Shown one piece after another: positions 50,053 through 59,362 of a stretch of 64,000 nucleotides of DNA. The notes under the pieces are model-generated. The model saw only the letters and a program-made list of their open reading frames with translations. It was not told the DNA's origin and made no database searches. The DNA is taken from positions 1,488,001 through 1,552,000 of the forward strand of contig NZ_CP182422.1 in assembly GCF_051903075.1 (NCBI RefSeq), in the 5' to 3' direction. Made by a program: the position numbers and the translations under genes. Within the stretch, counting starts at the first letter, position 1, and every line of letters starts with the position of its first letter. The DNA is from Embleya sp051903075 (lineage in GTDB: Bacteria > Actinomycetota > Actinomycetes > Streptomycetales > Streptomycetaceae).

Positions 50053-50859
50053 ATGACCGTCCACGCCCACCACGCAGCCGCCCCCGCCACCCCCGAGGGT
50101 CTCCAGGTCTCCCGCGACGGCTACACCCTGGTCCCCGTCGCCGCGCCCGCCGGCACCTTCGCGTTCCGGATCGACGGCCCCGCCGGCACCCCGGTGCGCG
50201 AGTACGTCCCGCAGCACGACAAGGACCTGCACCTGATCGTGGTGCGCCGCGACCTGAGCGGCTTCCGGCACGTACACCCGGTCCTCGGCGAGGACGGCGT
50301 CTGGACCCAGGAGCTGACCCTCGACGAGGCCGGCACGTACCGGGTCTTCACCGACTTCGCCCCGGCCGCCACCGGCACCCCGCTGACCCTCGGCGTCGAC
50401 ATCCACGTCGCGGGCGACTTCCGGCCCGTGCCGCTGCCCGCCCCGGCCGCGACCGCCGAGGTCGACGGCTACACGGTCACCCTCGCCGGCGAACCCGCGG
50501 CCGGACAGGGCGCGCACATCACCCTCTCCGTGGCCCGGGACGGCCTGCCCGTCACCGACCTGGAGCCCTACCTGGCCGCGTTCGGCCACCTGGTCGTGCT
50601 GCGCGACGGCGATCTCGCCTACCTGCACGTGCACCCGGGCGGCGCGCCCGGCGACGGGGTCACCCCGGCCGGTCCGGAGATCGCGTTCCACACCGAACTG
50701 CCCAGCGTCGGCACGTACCGGTTCTTCCTCGACTTCCAACACGGCGGCGTGGTCCGCACCGCCGAGTTCACCGTCGAGGCGGGCAAGCCCGCACCGCACG
50801 CCCACGCGCCGGAGCAGGCCGCCGACCCGCACGCGGGGCACCACGGGCACCACGGCTGA
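50053..50859 (+). CDS. His-rich protein under a copper-type operator
   Basis: 268 residues from ATG 50053 (AGGGAGA at 50041-50047). Both ends are His-rich: MTVHAHHAAAP and HAHAPEQAADPHAGHHGHHG. The middle has two repeats of beta-sandwich-like sequence, each with a metal-ligand-like H-x-H: DLHLIVVRRDLSGFRHVHPVL and FGHLVVLRDGDLAYLHVHPGG. No signal peptide or TM is visible, so it is probably cytoplasmic, unlike most CopC/CupA-type proteins. A role in binding copper is inferred from the operator and His content. It is a family often annotated only as hypothetical in actinomycetes. Confidence 0.75.
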   Translation: MTVHAHHAAAPATPEGLQVSRDGYTLVPVAAPAGTFAFRIDGPAGTPVREYVPQHDKDLHLIVVRRDLSGFRHVHPVLGEDGVWTQELTLDEAGTYRVFTDFAPAATGTPLTLGVDIHVAGDFRPVPLPAPAATAEVDGYTVTLAGEPAAGQGAHITLSVARDGLPVTDLEPYLAAFGHLVVLRDGDLAYLHVHPGGAPGDGVTPAGPEIAFHTELPSVGTYRFFLDFQHGGVVRTAEFTVEAGKPAPHAHAPEQAADPHAGHHGHHG

Positions 50860-51037
50860 TCCCACCCGCCGGCGCGGCCCCCGATCGGGGTCGCGTCGGC
50901 GTCGTTGTGCGCCGACCGATCCGGGTACGGCGCCGGCGTCCGCGACTCCCCCGCTGCGCTCGGGCCTTCCGTAGCCAAGTGACCGGCCGTTAACATCCGG
51001 AAGCTGCCTTCGCGTCGACAGGCGAGGAGTCGAGGTC

Positions 51038-52636
51038 GTGCCCGTTCTGCGTTCCCGTCTCGATCCCCGGTCCGACACCTACCGGGCCAACCGCACCGCA
51101 CAACTGGCCGCCCTCGCGGCGCTGCACGAGCAACTGGACCTGGCCCGGGCCGGCGGCGGCGAACGCTACGTCGAACGACATCGGGCCCGCGGACGCCTGA
51201 CCGCCCGTCAGCGCATCGAGCTGCTGCTCGACCGGGACGCGCCCTTCCTGGAGTTGTCCTCCCTGGCCGCGTGGGGCACCGACTTCACCGTGGGCGCCGG
51301 CGTGGTCACCGGTATCGGTCCGGTCTCCGGCGTGGAGTGTGTGCTGATCGCCAACGACCCGACAGTGCGCGGCGGTTCGGTCAATCCGTACTCCCTGCGC
51401 AAGAACCTGCGCGCGCTGGAGATCGCCCGCCGCAATCGACTCCCCGTGGTCAACCTGGTCGAGTCCGGGGGTGCCGATCTGCCCACCCAGGCCGAGCTGT
51501 TCGTGCCCGGCGGCCGGGTCTTCCACGACCTGACCGAGCTGTCCGCGCTCGGGATCCCCACCATCGCCCTCGTGTTCGGCAACTCGACCGCCGGCGGCGC
51601 GTACATCCCGGGCCTGTGCGACCACGCGGTCCTGGTGGCCGGCCAGGCCAAGGTCTTCCTGGGCGGGCCGCCGCTGGTCCGGATGGCCACCGGCGAGGAG
51701 GCGGACGACGAGGAGTTGGGCGGCGCCGCGATGCACGCGCGCGTGTCCGGACTCGCCGACCACTACGCCGTCGACGAGTACGACTGCCTGCGGATCGGGC
51801 GGCGCATCGTGGCCGACCTGAACTGGCGCAAACACGGCCCGGGTCCGAGCCGACCGCCCGACGAGCCGCTGTACGACATCGACGAGGTGCTCGGCCTGGT
51901 CCCGACGGACCTGCGCGTCCCGTTCGATCCGCGCGAGGTGCTGGCCCGGGTGGTGGACGGGTCGCGGTTCGACGAGTACAAGTCCGAGCACGGCACCAGC
52001 CTGGTCACCGGCTGGGCCTCGGTGCACGGCTTCCCGGTCGGGGTGCTGGCCAACGCGCGCGGGGTGCTGTTCGGCGAGGAGTCCAGGAAGGCCGCCGAGT
52101 TCATCCAACTCGCCAACCGCTCGCACACCCCGCTGCTGTTCCTCCAGAACACCACCGGCTACATGGTCGGCACCGCGTACGAACAGGGCGGCATCGTCAA
52201 GGACGGCGCCAAGATGATCAACGCGGTGACCAACTCCACCGTCCCGCACCTCACCCTCAACATCGGCGCGTCCTTCGGCGCGGGCAACTACGGAATGTCC
52301 GGGCGTGCCTTCGATCCCCGCCTGCTGTTCGCGTGGCCGACCGCCAAACTCGCGGTGATGGGCGCGGCGCAGCTGGCGGGCGTGTTGTCCATCGTCGGCC
52401 GCCAGGCCGCCGCCGCTCGTGGGATCGCCTTCGACGATGACGTGGACGAACTGCGGCGCGCCGCGATCGAGGCGCAGATCGAGCGCGAGTCGCACGCCTT
52501 CTTCGTCACCGCGCGGCTCTACGACGACGGGGTGATCGACCCCCGCGACACCCGCACCGTGCTCGGCATCGCGCTGTCCGCGGCACATTCGGCCCCGGTC
52601 GCGGGTACCACCGGCTACGGGGTCTTCCGCATGTAG
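51038..52636 (+). CDS. Acyl-CoA carboxylase, carboxyltransferase (beta) subunit
   Basis: 532 residues from GTG 51038. The carboxyltransferase halves are complete: N-terminal RHRARGRLTARQRIELLLD, VSGVECVLIANDPTVRGGS, NSTAGGAYIPGL; C-terminal VHGFPVGVLANARGVLF, FLQNTTGYMVGTAYEQGGIVKDGAKMINAV and GNYGMSGRAFDPRLLFAWP. These resemble the methylcrotonyl-/geranyl-CoA carboxylase (LiuB/AtuC) branch. It transfers CO2 from biotin to the gamma carbon of an enoyl-CoA. It heads an operon with a biotin carboxylase, AtuA-like and acyl-CoA dehydrogenase genes. Confidence 0.92.
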   Translation: MPVLRSRLDPRSDTYRANRTAQLAALAALHEQLDLARAGGGERYVERHRARGRLTARQRIELLLDRDAPFLELSSLAAWGTDFTVGAGVVTGIGPVSGVECVLIANDPTVRGGSVNPYSLRKNLRALEIARRNRLPVVNLVESGGADLPTQAELFVPGGRVFHDLTELSALGIPTIALVFGNSTAGGAYIPGLCDHAVLVAGQAKVFLGGPPLVRMATGEEADDEELGGAAMHARVSGLADHYAVDEYDCLRIGRRIVADLNWRKHGPGPSRPPDEPLYDIDEVLGLVPTDLRVPFDPREVLARVVDGSRFDEYKSEHGTSLVTGWASVHGFPVGVLANARGVLFGEESRKAAEFIQLANRSHTPLLFLQNTTGYMVGTAYEQGGIVKDGAKMINAVTNSTVPHLTLNIGASFGAGNYGMSGRAFDPRLLFAWPTAKLAVMGAAQLAGVLSIVGRQAAAARGIAFDDDVDELRRAAIEAQIERESHAFFVTARLYDDGVIDPRDTRTVLGIALSAAHSAPVAGTTGYGVFRM

Positions 52637-52710
52637 GCCCGACCTCCGCCGGGGCCCGCACCCGCCCCCGCGACCACCCCCACCGGCCACCCGCACACCG
52701 AGGGGATCGT

Positions 52711-54771
52711 ATGCCGCTCATCCGCAGGCTGTTGATCGCCAACCGCGGCGAGATCGCGGTCCGGATCGCCCGCACCGCACACGCGATGGGGATCGACACC
52801 GTCGCCGTGTACGCCGATCCCGACGCCGACTCCCCGCACGTCGCGGCGGCGGACGAGGCGGTCCGGCTGCCGGGCGCGGCGGCCGCGGACACCTACCTGC
52901 GCGGCGACCTGCTGATCGAGGCGGCCCGGACCACCGGCGCCGACACGATCCACCCCGGCTACGGATTCCTGTCCGAGAACGCCGACTTCGCCCGCCGAAC
53001 GGCCGAGGCGGGACTGCTCTTCGTCGGTCCGACCCCCGAGACCATCGCCGCGATGGGCGACAAACTCGCCGCGAAGGACCTCCTCGGCCGCGCCGGCGTC
53101 CCGGTCCTGCCGGGCGGCGTCGTGGCTCCCGAATCCGCTCCCGAATCCGCTCCCGAATCCGTGGACGAACTGGCCTACCGCATCGGCTTCCCCCTCCTCG
53201 TCAAGGCCGCGTTCGGCGGCGGCGGTCGGGGCATGCGCGTGGTCAGCGAGCCGGGCGACCTGCCCGCCGCCGTCGCCGCCGCCCGTCGCGAGGCCGCCGC
53301 CGCGTTCGGCGACGACACCGTGTTCCTGGAGCAACTGGTCGTAGATCCACGGCACATCGAGGTACAGATCCTCGGCGACACGCACGGTCGGGTGATCGCC
53401 CTGTTCGAGCGGGACTGCTCGATCCAGCGCCGACACCAGAAGCTGATCGAGGAGAGCCCCGCGCCGGGCATCGACCCCGGATTGCGCGCCGAGTTGTGCG
53501 CGGCGGCGGTCACCGCCGGTCGCGCGATCGGCTATCTCGGGGCGGGCACCGTCGAGTTCGTCCTCGACCACGCCGGCGCCTTCCACCTCCTGGAGGTGAA
53601 CACCAGGCTCCAGGTCGAGCATCCGGTCACCGAACTGACCACGGGCCTGGATCTGGTCCGCCTGCAACTCCTGGTGGCCCAGGGCCACGCACTGCCCGCG
53701 GAGGCGCACTCCGCCGGGCACGCGATCGAGGCCCGGCTGTACGCGGAGGACCCGGTCCGGGACTACGCCCCCTCGATCGGCATCCTGCACCGATTCGAAC
53801 TCGCCGAGTCCGAGCGGGACGGAATCCGGGTGGACGCCGGGGTGGTGACGGGCAGTCGGATAGGCGCGCACTACGACGCGCTCCTGGCCAAGGTGATCGC
53901 GTACGCGCCGACCCGCGAGGAGGCATGTCGCAGGCTCGCCCGCGCGTTGGCCCGAGCCCGGGTGCACGGCGTACGCACCAACCGCGATCTGCTCGTCGGC
54001 GTGCTGCGCTCGGCCGAGTTCACCGCCGGCGCCGTGGACACCGGCTTCCTGGATCGGCATGCCGCCGCCGACCTGTGTGCCGCCGACCCCTCGGCGACGC
54101 GCGTGCACGCCGCCGCCGCCGCGCTCGCCGGACAGGCCGAACGCCGTTTCCGGGCAGGCGTGTTGACGAGCATCCCGAGCGGCTGGCGCAATGTCCGCGA
54201 CGCCGACCAGCAGGTGACCTACACATCCGACCCGGACACCCGGACCACCGTGTCCTACCGCCTCCCGGACCACGTCGCGATCGACGGAAAACCGCTGCCG
54301 GGCCTGGTGATCCACGCCGCGCACGCCGATCGGGTCGACCTGACCACCGACGGCGTCCGCCGCACCGTGCACGTACACCGGGTCGGCGACACGGTGTACG
54401 TGGACAGTCCGCTCGGCGCGAGCGTGCTGACCGAACTCCCGCGCCTGCCCGAGCCGGTGCCGGCCGAGAGCGAACCGGCCGGGTCACTGCTCGCACCGAT
54501 GCCCGGCACGGTGGTGCGGGTCGCGGTCACCGAGGGCCAACGGGTGGCGGCCGGGCAGCTCGTCCTGGCCGTGGAGGCGATGAAGATGGAGCACGAGGTG
54601 ACCGCCCCGTACCCGGGCGTGGTGTCCCACCTGCCGGTCGGCACGGGCGAAGCGGTCGACGCCGGCGCGGTGTTGGCGGTCGTCCGCGCCGCGGATCCCG
54701 AGACGGAGTCGGGGCTCACGACGAAGCCTGCCGCCCCACCCGCCGGATCACCGGAGGAGGCGGTCGGATGA
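52711..54771 (+). CDS. Acyl-CoA carboxylase, biotin carboxylase/BCCP (alpha) subunit
   Basis: 686 residues. Biotin carboxylase: IANRGEIAVRIARTA, HPGYGFLSENADFA, KAAFGGGGRGMRVV (ATP-grasp loop), HIEVQILGD and LEVNTRLQVEHPVTE. The C-terminal biotinyl domain has VEAMKMEHEV with biotinylated Lys625. In the region following FVGPTPETIAAMGDKLAAKD, a (APES)3 insert comes from three tandem 12-bp repeats. It pairs with the subunit at 51038. Its stop overlaps the next start (ATGA). Confidence 0.95.
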   Translation: MPLIRRLLIANRGEIAVRIARTAHAMGIDTVAVYADPDADSPHVAAADEAVRLPGAAAADTYLRGDLLIEAARTTGADTIHPGYGFLSENADFARRTAEAGLLFVGPTPETIAAMGDKLAAKDLLGRAGVPVLPGGVVAPESAPESAPESVDELAYRIGFPLLVKAAFGGGGRGMRVVSEPGDLPAAVAAARREAAAAFGDDTVFLEQLVVDPRHIEVQILGDTHGRVIALFERDCSIQRRHQKLIEESPAPGIDPGLRAELCAAAVTAGRAIGYLGAGTVEFVLDHAGAFHLLEVNTRLQVEHPVTELTTGLDLVRLQLLVAQGHALPAEAHSAGHAIEARLYAEDPVRDYAPSIGILHRFELAESERDGIRVDAGVVTGSRIGAHYDALLAKVIAYAPTREEACRRLARALARARVHGVRTNRDLLVGVLRSAEFTAGAVDTGFLDRHAAADLCAADPSATRVHAAAAALAGQAERRFRAGVLTSIPSGWRNVRDADQQVTYTSDPDTRTTVSYRLPDHVAIDGKPLPGLVIHAAHADRVDLTTDGVRRTVHVHRVGDTVYVDSPLGASVLTELPRLPEPVPAESEPAGSLLAPMPGTVVRVAVTEGQRVAAGQLVLAVEAMKMEHEVTAPYPGVVSHLPVGTGEAVDAGAVLAVVRAADPETESGLTTKPAAPPAGSPEEAVG
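53125..53160 (+). repeat. Three tandem 12-bp units within the biotin carboxylase gene
   Basis: GCTCCCGAATCC repeats exactly three times (53125-53136, 53137-53148, 53149-53160), in frame, coding APES three times. This is a probable recent slippage expansion in a surface loop. Confidence 0.9.
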
Positions 54772-56546
54772 GCCGGACCGACAGCCGCCCCATCCGGATC
54801 GCCAACTGCTCCGGCTTCTACGGCGATCGCCTCTCCGCCGCGCACGAGATGGTCGAGGGCGGCCCGATCGACGTGCTCACCGGCGACTACCTGGCCGAAC
54901 TGACCATGTCCATCCTGTGGAAGGCCCGCGCCAAGGACCCGAGCGCCGGCTACGCGCGCACCTTCGTGACCCAGCTCGAACAGGTCATGGGCACGTGCCT
55001 GGACCGGGGCATCCGGGTGGTCTCCAATGCGGGCGGTCTCAACCCCGCCGGCCTGGCGGAGCGACTGCACGTGAGCGCGCAACGCCTCGGCCTGGCCCCG
55101 AAGATCGCGTACATCACCGGCGACGACGTACTGGACCGGATCGACGCCGGCCCGCGCACCGTGACGGCCAACGCCTACCTCGGCGGCTGGGGCATCGCCG
55201 AGGCGCTGGCCGAGGGCGCCGACATCGTGGTCTGCCCCCGCGTGACCGACGCGTCCCTGGTGGTCGGCCCCGCCGCGTGGTGGCACGGTTGGCGACGCAC
55301 CGACCACGACCGCATCGCCGGCGCGATCGTCGCGGGCCACGTGATCGAGTGCGGCCCACAGGCCACCGGCGGCAACTACCCCTTCCTCGGCGACGCCCCC
55401 CGACGGCAACGCCCCGGCCGCACCGCCGACTTCGCCCTCGACACCCGCCGCCCCGGCTTCCCGATCGCCGAGGTGGCCGCCGACGGCTCGTCGGTGATCA
55501 CCAAACACCGCGGCACCGGCGGCACCGTCTCGGTCGGCACGGTCACCGCCCAACTCCTGTACGAGATCGGCGGCCCCGCCTACGCCAACCCCGACGCGGT
55601 GGCCTGCTTCGACACCATCCGGATCGGCCCGGCCGGCCCCGACCGGGTCCGGATCCAGGGCGTCCGGGGCCTGCCGCCGCCGCCCACCCTCAAGGTCGGC
55701 GTCAATGAACTCGGCGGCTACCGCAACACCATGACGATGGTGCTCACCGGCCTGGACATCGAGGCCAAGGCCGCGCACGCCGAGCACATGTTGTTCGACG
55801 CGCTCGGCGGCCGGGACCGCTTCGCCGAGGTGGACGTGCGGCTGATCCGCTACGACCGCCCCGACGCGCCGACCAACGAGCAGGCCGGCGCGCACCTGCG
55901 GATCACCGTCAAGGACCCGGACCCCACCCGGGTCGGCCGCGCCTTCTCCGGCGCGGTCGTCGAACTGGCCCTGGCCGGCTACCCCGGCTTCCACACCACC
56001 ACCCCGCCCACGGCCGAGACCGCCTACGCCGTCTTCCGCGCCGCGTGGATCCCGGCGAGCGAGGTCGCGCACACCGTGGTGCTCCCCGACGGCACCGTCC
56101 GCCCGATCCCGCCGCCGGAGTTGACCGCCGCGCTGCCACACGGCTTCCCGGACCCCATACCTCCCCCACGCCCCGTCCCGCCGGTTCGGCCCGCCCGCCC
56201 GCCGACCCCCACCCGCCGAGCCCCCCTCGGCCTGGTCTGCGGCGCCCGCTCCGGCGACAAGGGCGGCGACGCCAACCTCGGCTTGTGGACGCGCGACGAC
56301 GCGTCGTATCGCTGGCTGCGCGTACATCTGACCGTCGATCGGCTGCGCGGGCTGCTGCCGGAGGCGGCCGACCTGCCGATCGAACGCCACGTGTTCGACA
56401 ACCTGCGCGCGGTGAACTTCGTGATCACCGGCCTGCTCGGCGAGGGCGTCGGCTCCTCCACCCGCCCCGACCCGCAGGCCAAGGGCCTGGGCGAATACGT
56501 GCGGTCCCGCCACACCGACATCCCCACGACGCTGCTGGACGGGTGA
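54768..56546 (+). CDS. AtuA-like (DUF1446) acyclic-terpene-utilisation family protein
   Basis: 592 residues, ATG 54768 with GGAGGAGG just upstream and a 4-nt overlap with the carboxylase stop. RIANCSGFYGDRLSAAHEMVEGGPIDVLTGDYLAELTMS opens the AtuA domain; SNAGGLNPAGLAE, CPRVTDASLVVGP, ECGPQATGGNYPF and GVNELGGYRNTMT are its hallmarks. A Pro-rich linker (about 455-480) joins a C-terminal AtuA-like ferredoxin-fold domain (LVCGARSGDKGGDANLGLW). The family is required in the Pseudomonas citronellol/geraniol (Atu) pathway, with unresolved biochemistry. Here it sits between the carboxylase and dehydrogenase genes. Confidence 0.9.
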   Translation: MSRTDSRPIRIANCSGFYGDRLSAAHEMVEGGPIDVLTGDYLAELTMSILWKARAKDPSAGYARTFVTQLEQVMGTCLDRGIRVVSNAGGLNPAGLAERLHVSAQRLGLAPKIAYITGDDVLDRIDAGPRTVTANAYLGGWGIAEALAEGADIVVCPRVTDASLVVGPAAWWHGWRRTDHDRIAGAIVAGHVIECGPQATGGNYPFLGDAPRRQRPGRTADFALDTRRPGFPIAEVAADGSSVITKHRGTGGTVSVGTVTAQLLYEIGGPAYANPDAVACFDTIRIGPAGPDRVRIQGVRGLPPPPTLKVGVNELGGYRNTMTMVLTGLDIEAKAAHAEHMLFDALGGRDRFAEVDVRLIRYDRPDAPTNEQAGAHLRITVKDPDPTRVGRAFSGAVVELALAGYPGFHTTTPPTAETAYAVFRAAWIPASEVAHTVVLPDGTVRPIPPPELTAALPHGFPDPIPPPRPVPPVRPARPPTPTRRAPLGLVCGARSGDKGGDANLGLWTRDDASYRWLRVHLTVDRLRGLLPEAADLPIERHVFDNLRAVNFVITGLLGEGVGSSTRPDPQAKGLGEYVRSRHTDIPTTLLDG

Positions 56547-56549
56547 TCC

Positions 56550-57764
56550 ATGCGCTTTGCCGAAACCCACGACGAATCCCGCGACGAAGGCTTCGACCCG
56601 AGCATCGACGAGAGCGACGAACACCGGGCCCTGCGCGCCGCCGTGGGCGCCATCACCGACGGATTCGGCCCCGGCTACTTCGCCGAGCACAGCCGCGAGC
56701 GCCGCCCCACCACCGAGCTGTGGCGGGAATTGGGCCGGCACGGCTACATCGGTGTCAACCTGCCCGAGGAGTACGGCGGCGGCGGTGGTGGCCTGGTCGA
56801 GCTGACCATCGTCTGCGAGGAGGTCGCCGCGCACGGCTGCCCGCTGCTGCTGCTCCTGGTGTCCGGGGCGATCGCCGGCGAGGTGCTGACCCGCTTCGGC
56901 ACCGCCGGGCAACAGGCCGCGTGGTTGCCGGGCCTGGCCGCCGGCACCCGCAAGATCGTGTTCGCGATCACCGAGCCGGAGGCCGGTTCCAACACCCATC
57001 GACTGTCCACCACGGCCCGCCGCGACGGTGACGGTTGGTTGCTGCGTGGCACCAAGCAGTTCATCTCCGGAGTCGACGAGGCCGACGCGGTACTCGTGGT
57101 GGCCCGCACCGGCACCGACCCGGGATCCGGGCACGGCCGGCTCTCGCTGTTCCTGGTCGACACCGCGGACCCGAGGCTGACCGCGACCCCACTGGCGGTC
57201 GAAGGGGCGGCCCCGGAACGCCAGTTCACCCTCTTCTTCGACGACGTCCCGCTGTCCGCCGACCGGCTGATCGGCACCGAGGGCGACGGGCTGCGCCAGG
57301 TCTTCCACGGCCTCAACCCCGAGCGGGTGACCGGGGCGGCACTGGGCGTGGGCATCGCGAGATACGCCCTCGCCCGCGCGGCCGACTACGCCCGGACCCG
57401 CGAGGTGTGGGATCGCCCGATCGGCACCCACCAGGCGATCGCCCACCCGCTCGCCCAGGCCGCCATCGAGGTCGAGTTGGCCGCGCTGATGACCTACCGC
57501 GCGGCCCGGTTGCACGACGCGGGCGAGGCGCGGGTCAAGGCCGCGGGGGAGGCCGCCAACATGGCCAAGTACGCCGCCGCCGAGGCGGCCGTACACGCCG
57601 TCGACGCGGCGATCCAGACCCACGGCGGCAACGGGATGAGCCGCGACTACGGGCTGATCCCCCTGTGGGCGATGGCCCGCACGTTGCGGATCGCGCCGGT
57701 GAGCCGGGAGATGATCCTCAATCATGTGGCGCGGCACACACTGGGATTGCCACGTTCGTACTGA
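56550..57764 (+). CDS. Acyl-CoA dehydrogenase
   Basis: 404 residues. The flavin/substrate signatures are FAITEPEAGSNTHRLSTTARRDGDGWLLRGTKQFISGVDEADAVLVVART and the C-terminal IQTHGGNGMSRDYGLIPLWAMAR. It resembles the AtuD/citronellyl-CoA or isovaleryl-CoA dehydrogenase branch, which makes the enoyl-CoA later carboxylated by the subunits encoded upstream. Electrons go to ETF (etfBA, 32491-34361). It starts 4 nt after the AtuA-like gene without its own SD, so it is translationally coupled. Confidence 0.93.
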   Translation: MRFAETHDESRDEGFDPSIDESDEHRALRAAVGAITDGFGPGYFAEHSRERRPTTELWRELGRHGYIGVNLPEEYGGGGGGLVELTIVCEEVAAHGCPLLLLLVSGAIAGEVLTRFGTAGQQAAWLPGLAAGTRKIVFAITEPEAGSNTHRLSTTARRDGDGWLLRGTKQFISGVDEADAVLVVARTGTDPGSGHGRLSLFLVDTADPRLTATPLAVEGAAPERQFTLFFDDVPLSADRLIGTEGDGLRQVFHGLNPERVTGAALGVGIARYALARAADYARTREVWDRPIGTHQAIAHPLAQAAIEVELAALMTYRAARLHDAGEARVKAAGEAANMAKYAAAEAAVHAVDAAIQTHGGNGMSRDYGLIPLWAMARTLRIAPVSREMILNHVARHTLGLPRSY

Positions 57765-57953
57765 TCCCCGATCGGCGGCCGGAGGAGTCGGCGCACTCGC
57801 GTGCGACTTGTGAATGACTCGGCACGGGACCCGGGATCGACGCGCCGGCACCCCGTCGGGCACAAAATAGACAGAGGCTGCACCGCTCCCGGCGCGACCG
57901 TGCGGGGCGTCGTCCGGGACCGGCGCCACCGGTCGGGCTCGGCGGAGAAGGCA

Positions 57954-59234
57954 GTGGGAGCGTTGGATCAAGTGCTGGCGGGACGGCCCTTCTGGGACGT
58001 GGACATCACGAGTGTGTGGTTCGTCATAGGCATGGCGGTCGCCACCGCCGGTACCGCCTTCGCCACCGTCTGGTTCTGGAACCGCCCGACGCTGCAGCGC
58101 ACCCGCCGGATCTGCACGCTGTTGTTCACCCAGCTCATGGTGACCTTCACCATCCTGGCCGCGGTCAACGCCCAGATGTACTTCTACTCGACGCTGTCGG
58201 ACCTGATGCACATCGCCGACGGGCCGTCCGTACCGGACGTGTCGGTGTCCACGGTGAAGGTCAAGCACCTCGATCCCAAGCCGGCCGTGCCGTTCTCCGA
58301 CGACGACGGCAAGGGCCTGCCGTTCATGGTCACCAAACCCCCGCTGACCGACCAGCCGCGCCGGCCGCATCCGCCGCGGCGCGGCGCCGACCCCAAGCAC
58401 GGCGTGCTGGTCAACACCAGCATCCAGGGCCCGCGCACCGGCTACAAACTGAACACCTTCGTCTACCTGCCGGCCGCCTACTTCACCCCGGACAACGCCC
58501 GGACCCGCTTCCCGGTGATCCAGCTGACCTCGGGTTTCCCCGGCACCCCGGACACCTGGCTGCGCCGGATGAAGGTGCACCAGATGCTGGCCGGCCTGAT
58601 GGAGTCGGGGCGGATGCCGCCGGCGATCGTGGTGATCGCGGCGCAGAACCCGATCGAGGGCCGCGACAGCGAGTGTGTGGACGCGCCCGGCGGCGCCCGC
58701 GCCGACACCTACCTCGGCCAGGACGTGCCCGACGCGATAACGGCCAACTTCCGCACCGCGCCCGCGCCGGCGGGCTGGGGGCTGCTCGGCTACTCGACCG
58801 GCGGCTTCTGCTCGGCGAACCTGGCCCTGCGCCACCCCGACCGCTACACCGCGGCGGCCAGCCTGTCCGGCTACTTCAAGGCGATCACCGACATGACCAC
58901 GGGCGATCTGTACAGGGGCGACGAGGGGCTGCGCCGGGCCAACAGCCCGCAGTACACCATCGACAACCCTCGGCGGGCGCCGGTGCGCATGTATCTGTTC
59001 GCGGCCAAGGGCGAGGGCAAGACGGTGCGCGAGGCCCGGGAGTTCGCCCGCAAGTTCCGGCCCACGGACACGGTGAAGGTACAGATCGAGTCGTCCGGCG
59101 GGCACAACTTCGGCACCTGGGCCAGGGGGCTGCCCGCCGCGTTCGAGTGGCTGGGGCGCGAACTCGCGGCGGCCACCGCACAGCAGGGCGAGGTACGCGG
59201 ACCGGCCTTCACGGGCGGACGCCCGCTGCATTGA
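57954..59234 (+). CDS. Membrane-anchored alpha/beta-hydrolase esterase (EsteraseD/mycolyltransferase-like)
   Basis: 426 residues from GTG 57954, with GGAG 6 nt upstream. Two TM helices are at the N-terminus (SVWFVIGMAVATAGTAFATVWFW and LLFTQLMVTFTILAAVNAQ), so the rest is probably outside the membrane. The hydrolase domain has FPVIQLTSGFPGTPDTW, a nucleophile elbow LLGYSTGGFCSANLAL, and a late SSGGHNFGTW for the catalytic His. This is the esterase D/PF00756 type common in actinomycetes. It is downstream of the Atu-like operon by 189 bp; involvement in that pathway is uncertain. Confidence 0.83.
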   Translation: MGALDQVLAGRPFWDVDITSVWFVIGMAVATAGTAFATVWFWNRPTLQRTRRICTLLFTQLMVTFTILAAVNAQMYFYSTLSDLMHIADGPSVPDVSVSTVKVKHLDPKPAVPFSDDDGKGLPFMVTKPPLTDQPRRPHPPRRGADPKHGVLVNTSIQGPRTGYKLNTFVYLPAAYFTPDNARTRFPVIQLTSGFPGTPDTWLRRMKVHQMLAGLMESGRMPPAIVVIAAQNPIEGRDSECVDAPGGARADTYLGQDVPDAITANFRTAPAPAGWGLLGYSTGGFCSANLALRHPDRYTAAASLSGYFKAITDMTTGDLYRGDEGLRRANSPQYTIDNPRRAPVRMYLFAAKGEGKTVREAREFARKFRPTDTVKVQIESSGGHNFGTWARGLPAAFEWLGRELAAATAQQGEVRGPAFTGGRPLH

Positions 59235-59362
59235 GCGGTGGCCGCCGGTCCTTCAACGCGGCTGCGTACGGTGCGAGACTTCTGCGGCGCCATCCGAACG
59301 GAAGCTCAGCAGCCCGTCGCCCGCCCGGGCGGTGGACCGCCGCACCGAGACGAGGATCGCCC

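Noticed and set aside
54255..59231. A 1658-codon open frame antisense to the Atu-like operon
   Set aside because: It is the mirror of well-supported genes on the plus strand. In very GC-rich DNA the antisense frame rarely meets stop codons. Its translation is Arg/Gly/Val-rich without motifs.
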